Of a stretch of 64,000 bases of DNA, positions 35,590-45,000 are shown one piece after another. Under the pieces are notes generated by a model, which made no database searches, was not told the origin of the DNA, and was given only the letters and a program-made list of their open reading frames with translations. The stretch's first letter is position 1; every line of letters begins with the position of its first letter. The translations under genes and the position numbers were made by a program. Source of the DNA: Sphingobacterium yanglingense (lineage in GTDB: Bacteria > Bacteroidota > Bacteroidia > Sphingobacteriales > Sphingobacteriaceae); assembly GCF_004363245.1 (NCBI RefSeq), contig NZ_SNYV01000011.1:1302001-1366000 (forward strand), given 5' to 3'.

Positions 35590-37947
35590 TTAAAATTTAT
35601 TCCTGTTCAAGAAGTATCTTAGATTAAGGTAAAAAGCACGTCCAGGCTTTTGCATTTCAAAATTGTCTACCAACTTGGCATCTGTGATATTACGGGCTTC
35701 TAGACTGATGTTATATTTACCATTTTTTAAGCTGTACACGACATTGATGTCATGACTAAACTGCGTAGGAGTGATTTTCTTCTGACTAGAATTCTCAAAA
35801 CCTCGACTAGGCCAGAATAACCAAAAGGATTTCACATAGTTTACGTTATAGCCTACGTTTAGATCGTTATGCTTGCCGGCCATATCATGGAATGAGAAAG
35901 CAACATCGGCGTTCCAAAAGTAATACGGTATGTTAGGCATTCGGTCTCGATAGACATCACTCGGAGTTTCAACTCCTGTCTGTGGATCTCTATTGACGCG
36001 CTGCATGTTACACAGGAACTGATAAGTCATACTACCTCCAGCTCGAATGAAGTTTTTGTAGGAATAGCGAATATCGGCCTCTCCTCCATAAGTCATTACG
36101 CCATCTCTATTATCAGCGATATATTTGCTTTGATTCTGATTGAGCCTTTGATAAATAAAATCTTTGGCATCACGGTAAATCAGATTAGGAGTAACGGAAA
36201 AATTGTGACTACTTGCTAAACTAAAACTATAATTCAAGCCGACATTTAAATTATTGCTCCCCTCGGGCTTTAGATTTGGGTTGGCTTCTTGGTTTTCAAC
36301 ATCTCCGAAAATCTGATAAGGTGTCGGCATTTTATTGGTAAGCTCATAGGATGCTTTCAACTGTGTACGGGGATTAATGAAATACGATGTAGCTATACCA
36401 TATCCCAAACGAGTCATCTGTTGTCCGTGCGTATCTCCGTTTTTATTATGCTGACTGTAGTGTTTTGCGAAAATAGAGGTACTCCATCGATCAGCAACCT
36501 GATACTGATAGCCAAAAGCCAATATATTCTTCTGTGTTTTCTTAGCTAATTCATATTGATCATTTCCTGGGTTTAATTCATCGCTGCCTTTTCGATTGAA
36601 ATTGGAAAAGACATTATTCAAATTGAAACTATGCCTTTCGTTCACCGAATAACTGGCAGTAGCTGTTACCAAGCCTTCATTATTGCTATACTTGTAGAGA
36701 CTACGGTTGCGTTCGCCAGCAGTAGGTGGCAATCCGGCTTGAGTATCCCCAAACCAATCAAATCGTTTTGCGACGGTATCGATGTTCTGCTCTTTGCCCA
36801 GATTAATATTGGCGTTCAGAATAACGTCTAGCCCTTGAATAAGATTTTTCTTACTGTATTTTAAAGTCGGCATGACGGTACTTCCTCTTCTGTGCCAGCC
36901 ACCAAATACGGCATCCATCCGCGCTCCAGTCTGTATCTCTTTATAGTTTTGCCCTAAAACTATTCCAAACAGTAGTCTATCTGCATAGGGCTTATCGACT
37001 ACCCCAAAATTGGCAATTATGGACTCATTGTGATACGTATCGTGGAAGCGAGATATGCGGGTGGGTTTCGTATAGTTATCTAAGCGATTATTATGTTTTG
37101 CAATATCAACTTTGTAGTTGTTGTCCGAATAGTTTTGAAAAGCATTGAGCTGCAATGTGAGCCCATACTTATTGGTCACTGCTGTATTGATCACTGTTCG
37201 ATGGGTATTGAATGATCCATAAGAGTAGGAGACGTCTACATAGTTTTGTTTCTTATTATTGGTCACTATATTGATAGCACCACCCAATGCATCAGAACCA
37301 AGCCATACAGGCACTACTCCTTTATATACTTCGACTCGTTCGGCTAAATTGATCGGGATATTATTTATCTGAAACGAGCTACCAAAATTCTCCATAGGCA
37401 CACCGTCCAAAAAATAACGTACATGCTCTCCAGAGAAACCGTTTAGTAAAAGATTGAAACTGGATCCTAAACCTCCATTTTCCCTGACCCGGACGCCAGC
37501 CACGCGGTCTAAGGCCCCAGCTATATCTAAGGTCGTATTGTAAAGTTTAGTTGCATCAATGGCCGTTACATTGTATGCCTGACGATTGACTTCTTCGGTC
37601 TTGGTCAGCCCCATCACTTGGACTTCCTCAATATATTTATCATCTTGTTTTAAGTTAAAATTTAGATAGGTTACGGTGTCTTTTAGCGCTAGAGTTTGTT
37701 CTTGAGATTTGAATCCTAAAGCTGATACATGAATCCTAACCTTTCTATCTCTTAGGCTTCGGGTAGCATAGTATCCTTTGCTATCCGTAATGATAACAAG
37801 ATCATTGACCCTAACGGTAGCGTGTTGGAGAGGTTCTCCTGTTAAAGATTGTACATTACCTTTAAGTTGAAAATGTGATGTCTGTGCATCCACATTTATA
37901 TACCATCCTGATACCAATATCAAGATGACGTATTTTAAAACGTGCAT
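35590..37947 (-). CDS. xusA: TonB-dependent siderophore receptor XusA
   Basis: A 785-residue outer-membrane receptor: signal peptide (1-21), carboxypeptidase-regulatory-like domain ('LKGNVQSLTGEPLQHATVRV'), TonB-box-like 'IEEVQVMGLTKTEEVN', plug with 'VRVRENGGLGSSFNLLLNG' and 'DALGGAINIVTNN', and a barrel ending in 'LNLRYFLNRNKF'. It has no STN domain and no SusD partner. The companion DUF4374 lipoprotein and PepSY protein identify it as XusA, the transporter of scavenged siderophores. It is first in the operon, behind a long leader. Confidence 0.85.
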   Translation of the reverse strand: MHVLKYVILILVSGWYINVDAQTSHFQLKGNVQSLTGEPLQHATVRVNDLVIITDSKGYYATRSLRDRKVRIHVSALGFKSQEQTLALKDTVTYLNFNLKQDDKYIEEVQVMGLTKTEEVNRQAYNVTAIDATKLYNTTLDIAGALDRVAGVRVRENGGLGSSFNLLLNGFSGEHVRYFLDGVPMENFGSSFQINNIPINLAERVEVYKGVVPVWLGSDALGGAINIVTNNKKQNYVDVSYSYGSFNTHRTVINTAVTNKYGLTLQLNAFQNYSDNNYKVDIAKHNNRLDNYTKPTRISRFHDTYHNESIIANFGVVDKPYADRLLFGIVLGQNYKEIQTGARMDAVFGGWHRRGSTVMPTLKYSKKNLIQGLDVILNANINLGKEQNIDTVAKRFDWFGDTQAGLPPTAGERNRSLYKYSNNEGLVTATASYSVNERHSFNLNNVFSNFNRKGSDELNPGNDQYELAKKTQKNILAFGYQYQVADRWSTSIFAKHYSQHNKNGDTHGQQMTRLGYGIATSYFINPRTQLKASYELTNKMPTPYQIFGDVENQEANPNLKPEGSNNLNVGLNYSFSLASSHNFSVTPNLIYRDAKDFIYQRLNQNQSKYIADNRDGVMTYGGEADIRYSYKNFIRAGGSMTYQFLCNMQRVNRDPQTGVETPSDVYRDRMPNIPYYFWNADVAFSFHDMAGKHNDLNVGYNVNYVKSFWLFWPSRGFENSSQKKITPTQFSHDINVVYSLKNGKYNISLEARNITDAKLVDNFEMQKPGRAFYLNLRYFLNRNKF

Positions 37948-38020
37948 TTCTTATAGTTTTATCGTTCTTGGGAGAATTTGTTACTTACTCGCAGACTGTA
38001 AAAACAGCCTTGATACGGCT

Positions 38021-38191
38021 TCAATTAGGAGCGTAATAACTTGTAACTCCTCGATGTGTATACAATCGAGTTTCGTCTTGATCGATAATCTCTCTAACGG
38101 TAGATTCAATCCACGGGTTATGGATAAAAAACGAAGGTCCCATAAAGACCAGAGAAGGTAATACTAACAATTGATGTAAAATGTACTTCAT
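38021..38191 (-). CDS. Candidate 56-residue small protein in the xus leader
   Basis: The minus-strand ATG at 38191 opens a 56-codon frame: a hydrophobic N-terminal half ('YILHQLLVLPSLVFMGPSFF'), then a polar half ending 'RGVTSYYAPN'. It ends 73 bp before xusA and follows a hairpin-rich leader. It could be a small membrane protein or a regulatory leader ORF. I do not recognise the sequence, and a chance ORF is possible. Confidence 0.4.
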   Translation of the reverse strand: MKYILHQLLVLPSLVFMGPSFFIHNPWIESTVREIIDQDETRLYTHRGVTSYYAPN

Positions 38192-38242
38192 AACTTGTTG
38201 AATAATTTAATTTTTAAATCTTCTTCAACCGATTATGAAAGG

Positions 38243-38387
38243 AGTGCAAGTCTTTTTATTTATCTTGCACTGCCTTCCATATTTTCTGTATCGGGGCAAT
38301 CTGTCTTATTAAACAGATTTTCTATTAACAGTTGCTGCTGTTATTAGATTTTGCGTCATGCTAAGATTGCTGTCTTATGCATGACGC
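38243..38387. ncRNA. Cluster of four hairpins upstream of xusA (structured leader or small RNA)
   Basis: Perfect stems: AGTGCAAG/CTTGCACT (38243-38271), AATCTGT/ACAGATT (38298-38319), AACAG/CTGTT (38327-38342) and GCGTCATGC/GCATGACGC with an inner TAAGA/TCTTA stem (38353-38387). The last stem is followed on the plus strand by CTCTTTTTT, as in an intrinsic terminator. Read on the minus strand, the cluster forms the 5' leader of the xus operon. The strand is undecided. Confidence 0.45.
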
Positions 38388-38413
38388 TCTTTTTTATCAG
38401 TTATACAATCAAA

Positions 38414-38457
38414 CTAAATTGTTTATTTAGACTGATTAAAAACAATAGCCAAAGATA
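38414..38457 (-). promoter_or_regulatory. Possible xus promoter and operator
   Basis: On the minus strand TATCTTTG (38457-38450) matches the -7 element TAnnTTTG, with a TTG about 21 nt further upstream. Just downstream is the inverted repeat CTAAAT-TGTTT-ATTTAG (38414-38430), a candidate site for an iron-responsive repressor. The rest of the 38430-38687 region shows nothing I can name. Confidence 0.4.
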
Positions 38458-38687
38458 GAAGGTTTTCTCTCACATTTGCAACAATTATTTTACTTTTTTA
38501 CACCCTCCGTCTAAAGTTTATAGGTATTCATATGGTTCTAAACATTATTCGGAGCGTAGGAAAAATAGAATAGTACGCCTTTACGACTTCAAAATTAAGA
38601 GGGTTTGCAACCGCTTGATAGCGATAGACTACTTGATCAAAATTTAAGTATTTATTAAACAAATCGTACAAATTTCATTTATATTTA

Positions 38688-39905
38688 ATGATAATCAAAT
38701 TGAAGCGTCAAATTAGGACCACAATGAACAAAGCTATTCTGTTATCTACCGCTAGTATATTATTTTCTGATTGTACTCCATCGACTAGATCTAGAGATTA
38801 TTTCGGGCAGGCTCATCCAGATACAATTCCTGTGATTTTTGCTCCAGATATCATTTCAAAGAAAGGGAGATTGGAGCATGGAATTTCATTTACACCTAGC
38901 GGAATGGAAGTGGCATTTGGTATATTAAATAAGGATGATTACAGTGGAAAAATTTTTTATTCCGAAAAGGTTAATGAAAAATGGACGGAACCATTACTTT
39001 TCGAACCATTAAAAAACGGATCGGTGTATCTACCCTATTTTTCTCCGGATGGTCAATTTATGCTTTATGCCCAGAGCAAATCGACTATAGACTACTTCAA
39101 TACAGATATCTGGACCCTCAAAAAGATTAATGGAGTTTGGAGTTCTCCAACAGTATTATCTGACACTATAAATTCTAAAAGTAGAGAAGCTAATGCAAGC
39201 ATGACTTATGATGGCACCATCTATTTTTCATCCAATAGAAATTGCTACGAAAAGGATAATTGCCACACAGCCGATCTATTCTATTCCAAACGAGAGGGCA
39301 ATCTCTATCAAAAGACAGATATCGTCTCCGAATTATCTTCATCGAATGACGAGGAAAGTGTCTTTATATCGCCTGAAGAAGACTACCTTATTTTTTGCAG
39401 ACATACAGACAATAAAACAGGGGTTGATCTGTATATCAGTTATCGTGATATTAATAACAATTGGATAAAGCCTCAACGGGTTGATTCGACCATCAATTCG
39501 AAAGATTGGGAGAGAAGACCATTTGTAAGTATCGACAATAAATTTCTCTTTTTTACCCGTTTACAAATTGTAAACAATGAAATAGTCGAATCGGATATAT
39601 TTTGGGTAGGCACTTCAAAACTTTTTAAACCCTTTGTCTTTCATCCTATTCCAGACATCGTCACTCAAATTGGAAAGAAATTCGAAATACCTCTACCTAA
39701 AGATTATTTTAAAGACATTGATGATAAAAAACTAAGGTACTCCATAAATGTAAATCAATTAGAATGGGTAAACTTTGACCCAGAAAAAATGAAATTATCA
39801 GGACTGCCCATTAAGGAAGGAGAATTTGAATTGATCTTAACAGCTACTGACAATTCATCAAATAGAACGGATAGTAAAATTAGAATCAATGTTAAAACAA
39901 AATAG
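38688..39905 (+). CDS. PD40-type beta-propeller protein with C-terminal Ig-like domain
   Basis: A 405-residue exported protein. The N-terminus has a hydrophobic segment ending 'ILFSDC', a possible lipobox if Met13 (38724) is the true start. Repeats of the WD40-like PD40 type follow ('YLPYFSPDGQFMLYAQS', 'EESVFISPEEDYLIFCR', 'RRPFVSIDNKFLFFTR'). The last 90 residues resemble a cadherin- or He_PIG-like Ig fold ('FEIPLPKDYFKDIDDKKLRY', 'GEFELILTATD'). Related proteins are often annotated TolB-like. The ligand is unknown. It stands alone, divergent from the xus operon. Confidence 0.75.
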   Translation: MIIKLKRQIRTTMNKAILLSTASILFSDCTPSTRSRDYFGQAHPDTIPVIFAPDIISKKGRLEHGISFTPSGMEVAFGILNKDDYSGKIFYSEKVNEKWTEPLLFEPLKNGSVYLPYFSPDGQFMLYAQSKSTIDYFNTDIWTLKKINGVWSSPTVLSDTINSKSREANASMTYDGTIYFSSNRNCYEKDNCHTADLFYSKREGNLYQKTDIVSELSSSNDEESVFISPEEDYLIFCRHTDNKTGVDLYISYRDINNNWIKPQRVDSTINSKDWERRPFVSIDNKFLFFTRLQIVNNEIVESDIFWVGTSKLFKPFVFHPIPDIVTQIGKKFEIPLPKDYFKDIDDKKLRYSINVNQLEWVNFDPEKMKLSGLPIKEGEFELILTATDNSSNRTDSKIRINVKTK

Positions 39906-40147
39906 CTCCGACTTAGATTCTAACCAATTAAATTATCTACTATTAAGGTCCTAGAAAAAGACCTAATATTTTAAGCACAAAATATTAAGATGAAAAGAAA
40001 TCTATTTATGGCAACCAGACTGAGGGCAGGCTTGCTAAACTAAATACCGATAAACTTATGATCGAGAAAATAAAACCTATTACATCTTAGAATAAAAGAT
40101 TATTTTCGGCATTTTATAACTAATGTTCGTACCTCAATTAACTTAAT

Positions 40148-40816
40148 ATGTCTGCATCTTTTCAAGAAGCAAATCAACTCTTACTATTTGAGCGTATCAA
40201 AAATGGAGACGAAAGGAGTTTCAAGCTACTCTATGACCTTTATTGGGAGCCTCTCTATATACATGCGCTAATCATGATTGAAGATGAAGATCTAGCAAAA
40301 GACATTATCCAAGAGCTTTTTATTCAACTATGGGACAAGAAGGAAAAGATAGATATCAGGCAAAGTCTAAAATCTTACCTTTATACGGCCACGAGAAATC
40401 TCGTAATCAGCAAAATGAGACAGATAAACCGCCGAAGCCGACTCGAAGAAGAATTAGAACGAGGTTACACCGATTTTGATCTAAATACTTTAAAACAAAT
40501 AGAAGAGAAAGATCTGATCCGAGTTATAGATACCTGCATCGATAATCTACCTCAGAAGATGAAAGAAGTTTTCGTATTGAGCAGAAAAGAACATCGGACA
40601 ACCAAAGAGATAGCCGAACTATTGGGAACTGCAGAAACCACGGTTAAAAAGCAGCTATCTAACAGCCTAAAAGTGATACGTATTGCTTTAGAGAAACTCT
40701 TACTTTTCAGCTTACTGATAACTTTTTTTATATTTTTTTACAACCGGATACTCCTAACCCGTTCCGACAAGCGTCTTACCTTAAATTCACAACATGAACT
40801 CGCACAAAAAAAATAG
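40148..40816 (+). CDS. ECF sigma-70 factor with hydrophobic C-terminal segment (system 3)
   Basis: A 222-residue sigma factor: region 2 ('YDLYWEPLYIHALIM', 'LAKDIIQELFIQLWD'), region 4 with 'HRTTKEIAELLGTAETTVKK', then a strong hydrophobic stretch at about 184-202 ('LLLFSLLITFFIFFYNRILL') and a polar tail. That stretch is long enough to span a membrane, unlike the shorter hydrophobic ends of the other three sigma factors here. The 3' end overlaps the fecR start by 23 bp, indicating translational coupling. Confidence 0.92.
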   Translation: MSASFQEANQLLLFERIKNGDERSFKLLYDLYWEPLYIHALIMIEDEDLAKDIIQELFIQLWDKKEKIDIRQSLKSYLYTATRNLVISKMRQINRRSRLEEELERGYTDFDLNTLKQIEEKDLIRVIDTCIDNLPQKMKEVFVLSRKEHRTTKEIAELLGTAETTVKKQLSNSLKVIRIALEKLLLFSLLITFFIFFYNRILLTRSDKRLTLNSQHELAQKK

Positions 40817-41963
40817 TAAAGAGCTTTTGCGCCGCTATGAACAAGGAACATGTTCTGATGAAGAAAAACTATGGATCGAATCTCGATACAATGAGGTGGC
40901 AAGTCGCAGTATTGATAAAATGTATGAAATAGATCCGACCGAAACACAGGAAGAGATATGGGGACAGATAAAAAAACAAACCAGCCAACGACAGCAGAAA
41001 ATAAGAAGACTTAGAACCATCGCTGCCGCAGCATGTATACTAATGGTTGTGGGTGCAGTCGGACTAAGTATATGGTGGAAGAGTCCAAACGCTGTAGAGA
41101 ACGTATATACAGCTGACATAAAACCTATGAAGATCGAGGAAGTTCGTATATCCAAAGTTGAAGTAGTGGAGAAGAAGAATAAGGTGGAGGATCAAAAGAT
41201 AGTACCACATATTCTATTGTCAGATGGAAAGGTAATTCCTCTCGTTGATTTTAACGAAGGATTGCAGGTGCAGGAAGATGGCATTTATTATGTACAGGGC
41301 AAACAGATAGAATTTGGTAACCAACAGGCCAATATGCATACACTCACTACCCCTAAAGGATTTGATTGTAAGTTTACCTTGTCGGATGGTACCATTGTAT
41401 GGTTGAATGCAGAGTCTTCTATTCGTTTTCCCCTAGCATTTGCAGCGAATAATAGAGAGGTGGAACTGGAAGGTGAAGCTTACTTCGATGTATTCCATGA
41501 CGCCAAACGTCCATTTATTGTCAAATCAAAAGATCAATCTATAAAAGTATTGGGTACCGAGTTTAATATTAGGGCCTACCCTAGAGAACAGACTGTGAAG
41601 ACCACATTAGTCCAAGGTTCGGTAGAAGTGTTGACAAGTAAGCAAAGAGCTCTTTTGAGCCCTGGTCAACAGCTTAGCCTATATGAAGACAAACTGAACA
41701 TAACCGAAAAATTTGATATGGAATCGGTTGTAGCTTGGAAGAACGGTTACTTCCGATTCAATGGCGATCTGAAAGAAATCATGACTGATCTAGCGCGTTG
41801 GTACGACCTAGAACTCGATTATAAAGTCCCGCCCAACTACAAAATTGACATAGAAGCAGCTTTATCGAAAAGCAAAACAATACAGGAAATGATTGAATTA
41901 ATTCACGTTGCAACTGGACTAAAACTATCTATAAAAGAAAGGAGACTATCCATCATGAAATAA
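40794..41963 (+). CDS. FecR-family anti-sigma factor (system 3)
   Basis: A 389-residue regulator: N-terminal cytoplasmic domain with 'LLRRYEQGTCSDEEKLWIES', a membrane helix at about 75-95, a long charged linker ('KVEVVEKKNKVEDQK'), a FecR domain ('FDCKFTLSDGTIVWLNAES', 'LEGEAYFDVFHD', 'KVLGTEFNIRAY') and a DUF4974-like C-terminus. Its start lies inside the sigma gene end. It is followed by 106 bp containing a hairpin before susC. It links the receptor signal to the sigma factor. Confidence 0.92.
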   Translation: MNSHKKNSKELLRRYEQGTCSDEEKLWIESRYNEVASRSIDKMYEIDPTETQEEIWGQIKKQTSQRQQKIRRLRTIAAAACILMVVGAVGLSIWWKSPNAVENVYTADIKPMKIEEVRISKVEVVEKKNKVEDQKIVPHILLSDGKVIPLVDFNEGLQVQEDGIYYVQGKQIEFGNQQANMHTLTTPKGFDCKFTLSDGTIVWLNAESSIRFPLAFAANNREVELEGEAYFDVFHDAKRPFIVKSKDQSIKVLGTEFNIRAYPREQTVKTTLVQGSVEVLTSKQRALLSPGQQLSLYEDKLNITEKFDMESVVAWKNGYFRFNGDLKEIMTDLARWYDLELDYKVPPNYKIDIEAALSKSKTIQEMIELIHVATGLKLSIKERRLSIMK

Positions 41964-41997
41964 TAAAAATATAAATGATATACTAACTAATCAAAAA

Positions 41998-42011
41998 GGG
42001 ATCTTAATCCC
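41998..42011 (+). terminator. Hairpin between fecR and susC (system 3)
   Basis: GGGAT-CTTA-ATCCC, a short stem with a 4-nt loop and no T-run. Position as in systems 1 and 2. Confidence 0.35.
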
Positions 42012-42069
42012 AAAAGCTAAGTGTCGAAAAAAGCGCATAGCATTCTAATTACCTAAAAATTATTAAATT

Positions 42070-45000
42070 ATGTATAGTAAAATGAACCTTTTTCGTTCAT
42101 ATGGGACTTCTATTGCCCAATCGAAATCAATTACTTTACGTTATGTAAGGTGCTTTACTGTATTACTGTTTACTTTTATCTTTAGTGTAGCATCGTCCAA
42201 AGCTCAGACTGTCAAATTTGACGGGAAGCAGCTTTCTATGGATGAGATCATACAGGAAATAAGGAAACAGACCGGGTTTGATTTCATTTATAAGAAACAG
42301 GCTATTGAAAGCTTCCCTACCCTATCGCCTTTGGCCATAGACAAACCACTTAATTCATTTTTAAACGAGCTATTTAAAAATCTACCGGTAAGTTTCGAGA
42401 TTAAAAATAAGACTATAGTTCTGAAAGAACTAGAACAACCAGAGGGAGTATGCCAGGTATATGGATGTATCCGCAACAGTGATGGACAACCGCTACAAGG
42501 AGTTTCTATAAAAAGTAAGAGTAAAGCTTCGGGAACTTCAACAGATCAAGAAGGTAGATACCTACTGAAATGTGGAAAAGGCGAAACAATTACCTTTAGT
42601 ATGGTGGGTTATTTGAGCCAAGAGGTCAAGGTACAGGGATCAAAAATGGTAGATATTACGCTTTCAACTACAGATAATATGATGGAAGACGTGGTCGTAA
42701 TCGGATATGGCACTAGGAGCCGCGAAAAGGTAACGGGGGCAATCAGTAGCATTTCTGCTAAAGAGATCGAAAACCTGCCAGCTACAAGTTTTCAAAGTAT
42801 GTTACAAGGCCGTGTACCAGGTTTGAATGTATTAAACTTTACCGGAGAACCTGGGGCAAGTAGTATTGCATTGATAAGAGGCCTGTCTGGCTCATCCAGA
42901 GATGGACTGCCTGCAAATACCTCCCCTCTTTACGTCATCGACGGAATGCCTTACAGCATGGAAGATATGGGCGCAATTCCCTCTTTGAAAGGAGCTAAGG
43001 TAACCACTTCAAATATTGACCCGCTATCTATGATCAATCCGGATGACATCGAATCTATCGATATCTTGAGAGACGCATCTGCAACAGCCATCTACGGCTC
43101 CAGAGGTGCAAACGGGGTTATCATTGTCAAAACAAAAATGGGTAAAATAGGTAAACCAACCATTACGTTCAACACGAACCTAGGTCTGAGCTCACCTCCA
43201 GCATTTAGATCGACATTGGGCGGGAAATTGGAAAGAGAGACGAGAATGCGCTATATAAACAAGTATGCAGAACTCGATGCAGACTTTCATACCATTAATA
43301 ATGCAGCCTTTCTGACGGATAGTATCAACCCCTTCTATAACAATGCTACAGACTGGCAAAAACTATACTATAGGTATTCAAGAATACAGAACTATACCCT
43401 AGGTATTAGCGGTGCGATAGCTGACCAACTTAGCTACCGTACCAACTTAGGTTATTCTGATGAAGGTGGAATCATGAAAGCAACTGGATATAATAGGTAC
43501 ACGCTGAGTACGAACATGATATTCAAACCCAGTAAATCGTTTGATATCAACCTGGATATCGCTGGTACTTTCTCAGAAAAGAAGAGAGGCAATGGCGCGG
43601 ACCAGAACGCTATGGGAGCAGGAGGTAATTTTAACACGTCTCTCTACCCTACACCAGTTTCCGATGAACTCAGTAATTTCTTTAAGGCATTTGACCTTCT
43701 GGACGAAGTCAACCAAAATGGGAGCGTTCGCTCGAGCTTAGGCTTAACCTATAAATTGGGCGATTCGTTCCGCTTCACCAACAATCTTAGAATGAGCTAT
43801 GGATTGGATGAACGTAATACCTTTAAACCATCGGCACTCAACACTAATAACAAGCCTTCGCTGAATAATTATTTTGGTAAAAATACAACCTTACTTAATG
43901 AGCATGTACTGACCTACTTTACATCTCTGGATCATCATAACTTTATCGTCGACCTAGGTTTTTCTAATGATCGGTTGATACGTAGCTATACACGGACAAA
44001 CGCACTGGATGGGATATCGGATTATATGAAGGCTATTAATGGTTTTCCTAAAGAACGGGTAACAACCATTGAAGAATACTCAAAAAGTGTGCGACTCTCC
44101 TATTTTGCACGACTCAATTATGATTTCGCTAGTAAATATATTGTCTCTGGATCAATACGTAGAGATGGTTCTTCTCGATTCGGTGATAATAACAGATGGG
44201 GGTACTTTCCTGCTGGAGCAGTAGCCTGGAACATCCACAAAGAAGAATTTATGAAAGAAGTCGATTGGGTGAATAACATGAAGCTCCGTTTAAGTTCAGG
44301 GGTTTCAGGGACTGAATTTTCTTTTGATTACCTAACGCAAGGGCTATATGATATAGGTACAGCTGGTGAGATGTATAATACCACTACAGCACCTACCTAT
44401 AACAATGTTATCTCGGCCAACCCTTGGTACCAAAAGGGCTTGACAAACCCCGACTTAACCTGGGAAAAGTCTATTGATAAGAATGTTGGTTTCGATGGTA
44501 TGTTCTTATCAAACCGCTTGGGGGTCAATTTTGACTTCTATTGGAAAGAATCCAGAGGTAAACTATTCGATCTGGCATTGCCAAATACCTCAGGATATAA
44601 GATGATCTATAGCAATGGGCAGGATGTACTGAACTATGGATACGAACTAGCGATATACCTGGACCTAATCCGCAAATCACCAAAATGGAAGTGGTCAATC
44701 AATATGAATGGCGCCATTAACAGAAATGTATTATTGGGTATCGGTGAAGAGGGAAAGGATGTGTACCTGCGATCGATGGAAAGACTTTTGCGCGTAGGCC
44801 GCCCACTGAATGATTTCTATGTACATCAAACTTTAGGGGTATATGCTACAGATGAAGATGTTCCTGTAAACCCTAAAACCGGCTATAGGTTAACTGGGAG
44901 TAATACTCAATACCCTTTTAAAGCGGGTGACATCATGGTAGCTGATCTAGATGGAGACTACCGCGTCGGGTATGAGGTTAGTAATGCGAATGGCGATCTG

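Noticed and set aside
37925..38161. 78-codon plus-strand ORF across the xusA start
   Set aside because: It overlaps xusA and the minus-strand leader, has low-quality sequence and no recognisable domain; treated as a shadow.
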